From the NCBI RefSeq assembly GCF_900115635.1, contig NZ_FOXE01000006.1, positions 94,643-158,642 of the forward strand: a stretch of DNA of 64,000 bases. The letters run 5' to 3'. The first letter of the stretch is position 1; every line of letters begins with the position of its first letter. The stretch comes from Oscillibacter sp. PC13. GTDB lineage: Bacteria > Bacillota > Clostridia > Oscillospirales > Oscillospiraceae. A model generated the notes under the pieces. It saw only the letters and a program-made list of their open reading frames with translations, searched no databases and was not told the origin of the DNA. This document shows positions 9,925 to 17,625 of this stretch, one piece after another. The translations under genes were made by a program, and so were the position numbers.

Positions 9925-10354
9925 TCGGGAGAAGATGCCAGTGCTGCTGTCCATCCGGGGAGAGCAGTATTTCGACGATATTGATCCGGATGCCACAGAA
10001 CTGATGACGGACGGAACGCTGGAGTCCACAGAGGCGGGATTCCTGCTGACTTATCAGGAGTCAGAACTCACTGGTATGGAGGGAACCACCACTACCTTTG
10101 AGGTGCGTGGTCCCTTGGTGATTCTGACCCGGTCCGGAAAGGTGAATTCCCAGATGGTATTTGAAGAGGGACGGCAGCATACATCCCTGTATGAGACACC
10201 ATTTGGGGAGTTAACGGTGGATATCCAGACCAGCACACTGAAACACAACCTGAGCGAAGGCGGCGGACTGATGGAGATCAAATACTCCATTGCAGTGGAG
10301 CACACAGTTACCGGAAGAAACTGCTTTAAAATCAGGGTGAAACGGAAAAACTGA
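9911..10354 (+). CDS. DUF1934 (YwiB-like) beta-barrel protein
   Basis: Small calycin-like protein of the DUF1934 family, whose members often lie next to argS in Firmicutes, as here. The recognisable core starts at PVLLSIRGEQ and runs to the end through TYQESELTGMEGT and TFEVRG. Two starts are possible. TTG at 9911 is preceded at 7 nt by GGAGG and would overlap murI by 14 nt. ATG at 9935 has only a cramped GGGAGA site. I favour TTG on ribosome-site grounds, giving 147 residues. Function unknown; close spacing suggests co-expression with murI and argS. Confidence 0.8.
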   Translation: MTNINREKMPVLLSIRGEQYFDDIDPDATELMTDGTLESTEAGFLLTYQESELTGMEGTTTTFEVRGPLVILTRSGKVNSQMVFEEGRQHTSLYETPFGELTVDIQTSTLKHNLSEGGGLMEIKYSIAVEHTVTGRNCFKIRVKRKN

Positions 10355-10394
10355 ATACCCATATTTTTAAGTTACGAATGAGAGGGATACTTCA

Positions 10395-12140
10395 ATGATT
10401 CATATGATTCAAAACGCAAAAGATCAGGCTGCAGCATTGGCAATGGCGGCCTATCAGGCCGCGGTTGCAGATGGGACGCTGCCGCAGGCCGATGTAAAAA
10501 CTGCGCCGGTGGAGATTCCGAAGGACGCCGCAAACGGCGACTTTACCACAACCTTTGCACTGGCGGCCTCCAAGGCGCTGCGCCAGCCGCCCCGGAACAT
10601 TGCACAGACACTGCTGGACCACATGGATTTATCGGGCAGCTATTTTGCCTCTGCAGAAATTGCTGGCCCTGGCTTTTTGAACTTCCGCCTTGCGCCCAAC
10701 TGGTATGCAGATGTGATGGCAGCCGTGGAAAGCGAGGGAGCGGTTTATGGCACTTCCGCAAACCTGAAGGGCCAGAAAATTATGGTGGAGTTCGTCTCCG
10801 CGAATCCAACCGGGCCCATGCACATGGGCAATGCCCGCGGGGGTGTCCTGGGTGACACGCTGGCTGCTGTGCTGGAAGCCTGCGGTGCAGAGGTAACAAG
10901 AGAGTTTTATGTCAATGATGCAGGGCACCAGATTGACAAGTTTGCCCACTCCATTGAAGCCCGCTATCTCCAGATTATCAAAGGGGAAGACGCGGTGCCG
11001 TTTCCTGAGGACGGATATCAGGGCGGGGACATCAAGGACCTGGCTCAGTCCTACTACGAGCAGAACGGAGACAAGCTGCTGGATGTGCCGGAGGCGGAGC
11101 GGCAGGCGACACTGGCCCAGTATGGACTTCGCGTGAACCTGCCTAAGATGAAATCGGATCTCCAGCGGTACAAGATCGAATACGACAATTGGTTTTATGA
11201 GTCTACTCTGCATGAAAGCGGCTATGTGGCCGAAACGGTGTCTCTTTTGACGGAGCGGGGGTGGACGTATGAGAAGGACGGCGCGCTGTGGCTGAAGACC
11301 GCCGATATCCTGCGGGATCACTTCCGGAAGGCCGGCAAGAAGGAAAAGGATATTGAAAAGCTGGATCTGAAGGACGATGTGCTCCGCCGGGCTAACGGAT
11401 TTTATACCTACTTTGCCGCTGACATTGCCTATCACCGCAATAAGTTTTCCGTCCGGGGCTTTGATCGGGTCATCAACATCTGGGGCGCCGACCACCACGG
11501 CCATGTGGCCCGGCTGAAGGGTGCGCTGGATGCCCTGGGGCTGGACGGCAGTGGGAAGCTGGATATTGTTTTGATGCAGCTGGTAAAGCTCCTGCGGGAC
11601 GGCGAGGTGGTGCGTATGAGCAAGCGCACCGGAAAGGCCATTTCCCTCTCCGACCTGCTGGATGAAATTCCTGTGGATGCCGCCCGGTGGTTTTTCAATG
11701 CCAAGCCTGATACGCAGATGGAATTTGACCTGGGGCTGGCGGTGCGGGAGGATAGTGAAAACCCCATTTACTATGTGGAATACGCCCATGCCCGTATCTG
11801 CTCGCTGCTGCGGGCGCTGGCGGAGGAAGGCGTTGGTGTGCCGAAGCAGGCAGATGTGGACATGTCCCTGCTGGCTGGTGAAACAGAGCTGGCATTGATC
11901 AAGCAGATTTCCCAGTTCTGCGAAGAGATTCGGCTGGCGGCCCGGGATTATGATCCAAGCCACATCAACCGTTATCTCCAGGAGTTGGCAGGCTGCTTCC
12001 ACCGGTTCTATACCGTGTGCCGCATCCGGGGAGAAGAGCCCGCTGTGCAGGCGGCCCGTTTGAAGCTGGCGGATGACACCAGAATTGTACTGAAGAACGG
12101 TCTGAAGCTCATTGGCGTAGACGCTCCTGAGAAGATGTAA
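10395..12140 (+). CDS. argS: Arginyl-tRNA synthetase
   Basis: Class I synthetase charging tRNA-Arg. The 581-residue protein has an N-terminal Add1 domain, the HIGH-like motif PTGPMHMGNARGG near residue 135, a KMSK-like MSKRTGKAISL near residue 405, and a C-terminal DALR anticodon-binding domain. Length and motif order are those of bacterial ArgS. A second ATG three codons in is an alternative start; GAGAGGGA precedes the first. No T-box is seen in the short spacer upstream, so it is probably transcribed with the genes before it. Confidence 0.97.
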   Translation: MIHMIQNAKDQAAALAMAAYQAAVADGTLPQADVKTAPVEIPKDAANGDFTTTFALAASKALRQPPRNIAQTLLDHMDLSGSYFASAEIAGPGFLNFRLAPNWYADVMAAVESEGAVYGTSANLKGQKIMVEFVSANPTGPMHMGNARGGVLGDTLAAVLEACGAEVTREFYVNDAGHQIDKFAHSIEARYLQIIKGEDAVPFPEDGYQGGDIKDLAQSYYEQNGDKLLDVPEAERQATLAQYGLRVNLPKMKSDLQRYKIEYDNWFYESTLHESGYVAETVSLLTERGWTYEKDGALWLKTADILRDHFRKAGKKEKDIEKLDLKDDVLRRANGFYTYFAADIAYHRNKFSVRGFDRVINIWGADHHGHVARLKGALDALGLDGSGKLDIVLMQLVKLLRDGEVVRMSKRTGKAISLSDLLDEIPVDAARWFFNAKPDTQMEFDLGLAVREDSENPIYYVEYAHARICSLLRALAEEGVGVPKQADVDMSLLAGETELALIKQISQFCEEIRLAARDYDPSHINRYLQELAGCFHRFYTVCRIRGEEPAVQAARLKLADDTRIVLKNGLKLIGVDAPEKM

Positions 12141-12149
12141 TCCAGTGAA

Positions 12150-12176
12150 GCACCGCACCGACAACGGTGCGGTGCC
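12150..12176 (+). terminator. Hairpin after argS
   Basis: Perfect 11-bp arms (GCACCGCACCG and CGGTGCGGTGC) with a 4-nt loop, starting 9 nt after the argS stop. There is no U-run behind it, so it may be a processing or attenuating hairpin rather than a full terminator. Confidence 0.5.
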
Positions 12177-12244
12177 TCCAAACAAACGGGAATGCGGCCA
12201 TTGGGTTCACGGAGGATTTTGATATCAAAGAGGAACAACAAGGT

Positions 12245-12970
12245 ATGGAACGGACAGAGCAGATGAACGGGATCGGTACACAACCGGGAAGATGGCGGCT
12301 GGCGGCAAAGGCTGCCTTTCCGGTAACCATTCCTGTTTTAACAGGATTTTTGTGCTTGGGCATGGCCTATGGCGTGCTGATGCAGAGTAAGGGCTATGGA
12401 CCATTTTGGGCAGTGCTGATGAGTGCCATTGCCTTTGGGGGCAGTATGCAGTTTGTGGCCATCACCTTGCTGACCACGGCATTTGACCCGGTGCAGGCAT
12501 TTTTACTGTCTATTATGGTCAATGCAAGACACCTTTTTTACGGTCTCAGCCTGTTGGAGAAGTACCGGGGGCTTGGGAAGGTGCGGGCTTTTCTCATTTA
12601 TACCCTGTGTGACGAGACGTTCTCTCTTATTTCCACTGTGGATCCTCCGCTGGAAGTCGCACCCCGGGACTTCTATCTATGCATCTCTTTGATGGATTAC
12701 CTTTACTGGATTGTGGGCACTGCCATAGGCGGTATTTTGGGAAATTTCCTGACCTTTGATACCACCGGGCTGGACTTCGCGCTGACGGCGCTGTTCGTGG
12801 TGCTGTTTTTGGAGCAGTGGAAAAAGCGGGAAAATCGCCCGGCAGGCATTATCGGGATTTCCTGCGCAGTGATGAGCCTGCTGGTATTTGGACCGGACAA
12901 TCTGGTTATTCCAGCCATGGTGCTGATGATGGCCGTGCTGCTGGGAGGGAGGAAAACGTTATGTACCTGA
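12245..12970 (+). CDS. azlC: AzlC family branched-chain amino acid exporter, large subunit
   Basis: Membrane protein of 241 residues with about 6-7 hydrophobic segments. The AzlC signature is visible in the region around AIAFGGSMQFV and MVNARHLFYG. Together with AzlD it exports branched-chain amino acids and some analogues. The frame is open from 12167, but ATG at 12245 lies at a normal distance from AAAGAGGAA. It overlaps azlD by 10 nt. Its presence near leu and brnQ fits a role in overflow of leucine. Confidence 0.92.
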   Translation: MERTEQMNGIGTQPGRWRLAAKAAFPVTIPVLTGFLCLGMAYGVLMQSKGYGPFWAVLMSAIAFGGSMQFVAITLLTTAFDPVQAFLLSIMVNARHLFYGLSLLEKYRGLGKVRAFLIYTLCDETFSLISTVDPPLEVAPRDFYLCISLMDYLYWIVGTAIGGILGNFLTFDTTGLDFALTALFVVLFLEQWKKRENRPAGIIGISCAVMSLLVFGPDNLVIPAMVLMMAVLLGGRKTLCT

Positions 12971-13296
12971 CACCGATGCAGACGCTGCTGATGATTCTGG
13001 CTGTAGCGGCCGGGACGCAGCTGACCCGCTGGCTTCCGTTCTTACTGTTTCCGGAGAATAGATGTCCTCCGGCAGTGGTGACATATTTGGGACGGGTTCT
13101 GCCCACCGCTGTGATGGGACTGCTGGTGGTGTACTGTCTGAAGTCTGTCTCCGTTTTCCAGGCACCCTATGGGCTTCCGGAATTGGTAGCCGTGGCAGCT
13201 GTTGTGATACTCCACAAGTGGAAGGGCAATGTGCTGCTGTCCATCGCGGGCGGCACAGTGCTTTACATGCTGCTGGTGCAGGCGGTCTTTGCATAA
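12961..13296 (+). CDS. azlD: AzlD family branched-chain amino acid exporter, small subunit
   Basis: Small 111-residue membrane protein with about four hydrophobic segments; the TRWLPFLLF segment after the first helix and the GLLVVYCLKSV helix are typical of AzlD. The start at 12961 lies inside the last codons of azlC, with GGGAGG about 9 nt upstream. It forms the export complex with AzlC. Confidence 0.9.
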   Translation: MYLTPMQTLLMILAVAAGTQLTRWLPFLLFPENRCPPAVVTYLGRVLPTAVMGLLVVYCLKSVSVFQAPYGLPELVAVAAVVILHKWKGNVLLSIAGGTVLYMLLVQAVFA

Positions 13297-13403
13297 TGGA
13301 AGAGACGCTTTTTACGGAGTTGAAAAGTTTGCATAGACTGGGGGGAACTGCATAAAATGGGACTGTGGCCCTGTGCCGCAGTCTTTTTTTATGGGGAGGC
13401 TAT

Positions 13404-13937
13404 ATGCGGAAACAGTTGCTTTTGTGGGAACTGGCAGGCTTTTTGATGACAGCGGCACTGGGGACAGCGCTGCATTTCAGCTATGACTGGAGCGGCGGAT
13501 GGGATGTGGCTGCGGCGTTTTCCGCTGTAAACGAGTCCACCTGGGAGCATATGAAGCTGCTGTTTTTCCCAATATTTTTATTCTCCGTGGTGCAGGTGTG
13601 TCTGATGGGACGAAACTATCCAAACTTTTTGGCGGTGCGGGCGGTTGGCGCGATAACGGGCGTTTTGCTGCTCCCAGTGCTTTTTTATACGTATACCGGC
13701 ATACTGGGATATCGTATCATGTGGCTGGATATTGCGGTGTTCCTCTTGGCAGATTTTGGAGCGTTTGCTGTGGATTTTTACTTGCTGCAAAGGGGGCGCT
13801 TTACTTCCGGGTGGCAGCAGGTATTGGGCCTGCTGCTTTTGTGGGGGATGGCATTCCTGTTTGTATACTTTACTTTTCGGCCGCCGGGAGTGGCCTTGTG
13901 GCAGGATATGAAAACGGGAAATTATGGAATTCTATAA
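13404..13937 (+). CDS. DUF6512 family membrane protein
   Basis: A 177-residue integral membrane protein with about six hydrophobic helices. The segment AFSAVNESTWEHMKLLFFP in the first loop is characteristic of the DUF6512 family of Firmicutes, whose function is unknown. The start at 13404 has GGGAGG close upstream; the longer frame from 13365 lacks a ribosome site. It stands about 105 nt after azlD and ends at a strong terminator. Confidence 0.8.
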   Translation: MRKQLLLWELAGFLMTAALGTALHFSYDWSGGWDVAAAFSAVNESTWEHMKLLFFPIFLFSVVQVCLMGRNYPNFLAVRAVGAITGVLLLPVLFYTYTGILGYRIMWLDIAVFLLADFGAFAVDFYLLQRGRFTSGWQQVLGLLLLWGMAFLFVYFTFRPPGVALWQDMKTGNYGIL

Positions 13938-13970
13938 AAAGCGCCTCTCCATTCGGAGAGGCGCTTTCTG
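13936..13970 (+). terminator. Terminator after the DUF6512 gene
   Basis: Arms AAGCGCCTCTCC and GGAGAGGCGCTT with a 4-nt loop, followed by a short T-run. The stem begins within the stop codon region. Confidence 0.8.
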
Positions 13971-14080
13971 CATACCGGAAATACTTCCTGTGGGACAAAG
14001 GAATTTCCTGCTGAGTGGAACGAAAAGAGAAACAGCCGCTGCAGGAAATCTGTTCACAGGGATTTTACAACTGCCCCGCC

Positions 14081-14110
14081 TTGACCACTCGCGCTATCAA
14101 GAGGTATAAT
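14081..14110 (+). promoter_or_regulatory. Promoter of the xpaC-telA cluster
   Basis: TTGACC (14081-14086) and a perfect TATAAT (14105-14110) with 18-nt spacing, 40 nt before the XpaC gene. Confidence 0.75.
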
Positions 14111-14150
14111 ACCTCTATTATAATTAAAATCATGTAGAGGAGATCTGCAA

Positions 14151-14867
14151 ATGGAGACGATAAAACGAAAACCTGTAGCGCCGTTTTATGCTGTGGCGGC
14201 GGTGTGGCTGACTTATGCGCTGCTGTTTCCGCTGTATGAGCCAATGCACTATGTGCTGCTGGCGGCAATTTCTGCAGCGGTGTTCTTTCTGGTGAATGTC
14301 ATTTGCAAAGGCGGCGGGAGTATTGGCGGCAATACGGAACAGGCGGCGGCCAAGACAGAGGAAAAGTCCAAAGAGGAGAGCACCGGTAATCCCGAGCTGG
14401 ATAAAATGCTGAAAGACGGCCGCCTCGCTGTTACCGAGATGAAGCGGCTGGACGACAACATCGCCGATCCCGGGATTTCCGCCGACATTGTGCGGCTGGA
14501 GCAGGTATCCCAGAAAATCTTTGACGAGGTGCGGCGGGATCCGAAGAAGCTGCCGCAAATTCGAAAGTTCATGGACTACTACCTGCCCACCACGCTGAAG
14601 CTGCTGAACAGCTATGACCGGATGAGCGCCGCCGGTATTTCCGGCGAGAATATTGATGCGACTCTCGCCAAGGTGGAGGGGATGATGCGCACCATCGTGG
14701 CAGCGTTTGAAAAGCAGCTGGACAGCCTGTACGGCGCGGAGGCGCTGGACATCTCCACGGACATCACCGTGCTGGAGAATATGATGGCGCGGGAAGGCCT
14801 GACAGGGAATCCGCTGAAGGCGGAGACCACCCCCAAAGAGGACCCGGATATCAAGCTGGAGCTGTGA
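14151..14867 (+). CDS. XpaC family protein (5-bromo-4-chloroindolyl phosphate hydrolysis)
   Basis: A 238-residue protein with two N-terminal membrane helices (about residues 10-55), a charged linker and a helical XpaC domain from about residue 80, recognised by PKKLPQIRKFMDYYLPTTLKLL. XpaC genes are regularly paired with telA-like genes in Firmicutes, as here. The name comes from an X-phos hydrolysis phenotype; the real role is unclear, probably envelope stress or toxic anion tolerance. GAGGAGA precedes the start. Confidence 0.88.
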   Translation: METIKRKPVAPFYAVAAVWLTYALLFPLYEPMHYVLLAAISAAVFFLVNVICKGGGSIGGNTEQAAAKTEEKSKEESTGNPELDKMLKDGRLAVTEMKRLDDNIADPGISADIVRLEQVSQKIFDEVRRDPKKLPQIRKFMDYYLPTTLKLLNSYDRMSAAGISGENIDATLAKVEGMMRTIVAAFEKQLDSLYGAEALDISTDITVLENMMAREGLTGNPLKAETTPKEDPDIKLEL

Positions 14868-14879
14868 GAGGAGTGGGCG

Positions 14880-15146
14880 ATGAAGGGACTGTGGAAGCGG
14901 ATCGGGAGCTTTTTGCTGACGGTCTGCTGCGCCCTGGGCTTTGGCCTTGTGGGTCTCAAATGGCTGACCGAGGGGACGAACCGGTTTGTCCGGGTCTGCG
15001 CTTTGGTCTGGCTGGCGGGGGCTGTGATCTGGCTGGTCCGCGCCGTCCGGGAATACCGGGCGCTGTCAAAGCCGGAACGAAAGGCCGGGACTGAAAAGAC
15101 AAAGAATCAAGACCATGTAAATATTGGAGGAAACGACCATGTCTGA
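14880..15146 (+). CDS. Small two-helix membrane protein
   Basis: An 88-residue protein with two hydrophobic segments (about residues 8-27 and 38-55) and a basic C-terminal tail. I do not recognise a family. It lies 12 nt after the XpaC gene, has GAGAGGAG upstream, and its end overlaps the telA-like start by 8 nt, so it is clearly part of this operon. It may be a membrane partner of XpaC/TelA. Confidence 0.7.
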   Translation: MKGLWKRIGSFLLTVCCALGFGLVGLKWLTEGTNRFVRVCALVWLAGAVIWLVRAVREYRALSKPERKAGTEKTKNQDHVNIGGNDHV

Positions 15147-16326
15147 CGAACTGAACACCATGCCTGAGTTGACACTCGACCCGCAGAGCGCGGCTGCAGA
15201 GGCCGTGCCGGAGCTGACGCTGGATCCGGCGGGACCGGCGACGCCTGCCGCCCCGGCTCCGGAGCCTGCAAAGCCCGAGGTAACCCCCGTCCAGATGGAC
15301 GACAAGCTCCTGAGCGACGCAGAAAAAAAGGCGGTGGAGGACTTCTCCAAAAAGATCGACCTCACAGACTCCAATTTGATTCTGCAGTACGGTGCCGCCG
15401 CCCAGAAGAACGTGGCCGGCTTTTCAGAGAATGCACTGAACTCCGTAAAAACCAAGGATTTGGGAGAGGTGGGCAAGTCCCTCTCCGAACTGGTGGTAGA
15501 GCTGAAGGGCTTTGGCGAGGAAGAGGAGAAAAAGGGCCTTTTTGGATTTTTGAAGAAGTCCGGCAGCAAGCTGGAGACCATGAAGGCCCAATATGCCAAG
15601 GTGGAGACCAATGTGGATAAGATCTCCAGGGAGTTGGAGCAGCATCAGGTGACGCTTTTGAAGGATGTGGCCATGTTTGATCAGATGTACGAGCTGAACT
15701 TGAAATATTACAAAGAACTGACCATGTATATTTTGGCGGGCAAAAAGAAGCTGGAGAGTGTGCGGGCCAATGATCTGCCGGCACTAAAGGCCAAGGCGGA
15801 GCAGTCCGGCGCCCAGGAGGATGCCCAGGCTTATAACGATATGGTGCAGATGTGCGAGCGGTTTGAGAAAAAACTCCACGACCTGGAGTTGACCCGGATG
15901 ATTTCCGTCCAGATGGGACCGCAGACCCGGCTGCTGCAGAACAATGACACACTGATGGTGGAAAAAATCCAGAGCTCTCTGGTAAACACAATTCCCCTGT
16001 GGAAGAGTCAAATGGTGCTGGCGCTGGGGTTGGAGCACAGCCGTCAGGCTACCGCTGCCCAGAGCGCGGTGACGGAAATGACCAACGAGCTTTTGAAGAA
16101 GAACGCCGACATGCTGAAGATGGGAACAGTTCAGACCGCCAAGGAAGCGGAACGGAGCGTTGTGGATATTGAGACGCTGCAGCACACAAACCAGCAGCTG
16201 ATTTCCACGTTGGATGAAGTACTGAATATTCAGCGGGAGGGCGCCGCCAAGCGCAAGGCCGCTGAGGTGGAGCTGGGCCGCATTGAGGGTGAATTGAAAC
16301 AAAAGCTGATGGAGCTGCACAACTGA
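15139..16326 (+). CDS. TelA-like toxic anion resistance protein
   Basis: A 395-residue, mostly helical cytoplasmic protein of the TelA/KlaA family, linked by genetics to tellurite and other toxic anion resistance and to envelope stress. An acidic, Pro/Ala-rich N-terminus (about residues 1-60) precedes the TelA domain, where the segments LLQNNDTLMVEKIQSS and NTIPLWKSQMVLAL are typical. The start at 15139 is chosen because GGAGG lies 9 nt upstream. It is co-transcribed with the XpaC gene; the TPM-domain gene follows after a 185-nt gap. Confidence 0.9.
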   Translation: MSDELNTMPELTLDPQSAAAEAVPELTLDPAGPATPAAPAPEPAKPEVTPVQMDDKLLSDAEKKAVEDFSKKIDLTDSNLILQYGAAAQKNVAGFSENALNSVKTKDLGEVGKSLSELVVELKGFGEEEEKKGLFGFLKKSGSKLETMKAQYAKVETNVDKISRELEQHQVTLLKDVAMFDQMYELNLKYYKELTMYILAGKKKLESVRANDLPALKAKAEQSGAQEDAQAYNDMVQMCERFEKKLHDLELTRMISVQMGPQTRLLQNNDTLMVEKIQSSLVNTIPLWKSQMVLALGLEHSRQATAAQSAVTEMTNELLKKNADMLKMGTVQTAKEAERSVVDIETLQHTNQQLISTLDEVLNIQREGAAKRKAAEVELGRIEGELKQKLMELHN

Positions 16327-16511
16327 GAAGGATGCGGCTTTTGGCACTGCATGAAAATGGGAACGCGCCCTGCGCATAAGAAGCAATGCCGCGCAGCGGC
16401 AGAAAAAACGGTTTGCGGCAAATTTTGAGAGCTGCATGCGGGACTCCATGGGATGGGATATTCCAGTATGAGGAGGCGTGACGCCTCATTCTAAATCAGA
16501 GGGAACATACG

Positions 16512-17576
16512 ATGAAAATTTTTCAAAAACGCTCTGTAGCGGCTGCGGTCATGGTGCTGGCCATTGTGGCTGGCATCCTGATTGGCCAGGCAAAGCGCCC
16601 CGCCGATACCGGTGAGGCGTCCACTGCCGTTGTGGGGACGTACCAGTATATCCTGGATACGGAGAACGCCGTAACGGAGAAGACCAAGGAATACGTCGAT
16701 GCGGTGAATGCCTCGCTGTTTGCCCAGACCGGCGCTCAAATTGCCGTGGAGGTGGTGGATACCACTGGTGGCACGGATATTGCCGACTATGCACAGCAGG
16801 AATTTGAGCGGCTGGGCGTTGGGGCCAGAGAGACGGACAACGGCGTTCTGCTGATTTTGGCGCTGGAGAATCTGTATAACGGCGTACCGGACGGCGATTA
16901 CTACATTGCCTGGGGAAACGGATTCAGCAGCGATGAGAAAAATGCCCTTCAGAGCATTTTGTGGGATACGATGGAAGCGGATTTTGCTGTGAAGGACTAC
17001 GACGCGGCGGTGCGGAAAACGTTTGATGCACTGGTGAAGTATCTGGCCGATCTCTATGGTGTTACGGTGAGGGAGAACTACATTCCAGCCGTCAGGGAGA
17101 ATTACAGCGCACGTTCCGGGAATTACAGCACCCAGACCAGCGGCTATTTGGCACCCACCGCAGGAATGCTGCTGGGCAACCTTGTGGGGGTAGTGCTGGT
17201 ATTGTTTGTGGTATGGGTTGTCCTGGACGGACTGCGGTGGTCCAGATACCGCAGCCGCTATCTGATGCCCGGCATGGGCATTCCAACCGTCCGATACTAT
17301 CCCATCTTCTGGGGACGGCCCCGGCGGCGGAGACCGCCGCCCCCACCCAGAGGCCCCCGGCCGCCCAGAGGCGGATCCGGTGGGCCGCGCCCGCCCTATA
17401 GCGGGGGTAGCCGCAGACCGCCGACCGGTGGTTCACGGCCGGGCCGCGGAGGTGGATTTGGCGGAAGTTTCGGCGGCGGCTCCTTTGGTGGGGGCGCAGG
17501 CCGCGGAGGTGGATTTGGCGGAGGCTTTGGCGGCGGTTCCTTCGGTGGGGGCGCAGGCCGCGGAGGACGCCGATAA
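16512..17576 (+). CDS. TPM-domain membrane protein with Gly-rich tail
   Basis: A 354-residue protein with an N-terminal signal/anchor helix, an extracytoplasmic TPM (TLP18.3/Psb32/MOLO-1) domain at about residues 45-185, a second membrane helix (about 216-240) and a cytoplasmic tail. TPM domains are found in phosphatase-like and chaperone-like envelope proteins. The tail is extreme: an Arg/Pro-rich segment (RRRRPPPPPRGPRPP) followed by a Gly-rich array of GGGFGG and GGGSFGGGAGRG units, encoded by a 57-bp tandem repeat. Low-complexity tails of this kind are common in the family, but the repeat makes the length liable to change. Confidence 0.85.
   Translation: MKIFQKRSVAAAVMVLAIVAGILIGQAKRPADTGEASTAVVGTYQYILDTENAVTEKTKEYVDAVNASLFAQTGAQIAVEVVDTTGGTDIADYAQQEFERLGVGARETDNGVLLILALENLYNGVPDGDYYIAWGNGFSSDEKNALQSILWDTMEADFAVKDYDAAVRKTFDALVKYLADLYGVTVRENYIPAVRENYSARSGNYSTQTSGYLAPTAGMLLGNLVGVVLVLFVVWVVLDGLRWSRYRSRYLMPGMGIPTVRYYPIFWGRPRRRRPPPPPRGPRPPRGGSGGPRPPYSGGSRRPPTGGSRPGRGGGFGGSFGGGSFGGGAGRGGGFGGGFGGGSFGGGAGRGGRR
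17442..17567 (+). repeat. 57-bp tandem repeat in the TPM gene
   Basis: Two near-identical 57-bp units begin at 17442 and 17499, with a partial third at 17556; each starts GGCCGCGGAGGTGG. The unit is a multiple of three, so gain or loss changes only the number of 19-residue Gly-rich blocks. Confidence 0.85.
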
Positions 17577-17584
17577 GAAAAATG

Positions 17585-17624
17585 AGAACCGGCACGGTGG
17601 CGAAAACCGTGCCGGTTCTTTCTC
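17585..17624. terminator. Bidirectional terminator
   Basis: Perfect 14-bp arms (AGAACCGGCACGGT and ACCGTGCCGGTTCT), with A-rich and T-rich flanks. It separates the TPM gene (+) from the convergent ABC exporter (-). Confidence 0.88.
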
Positions 17625-17625
17625 A

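Noticed and set aside
10629..12185. A 518-codon minus-strand frame opposite argS
   Set aside because: Shadow of argS, which has all synthetase motifs on the plus strand.
17442..17567. CRISPR-like direct repeats
   Set aside because: The units are adjacent without spacers and code for Gly-rich protein in frame.
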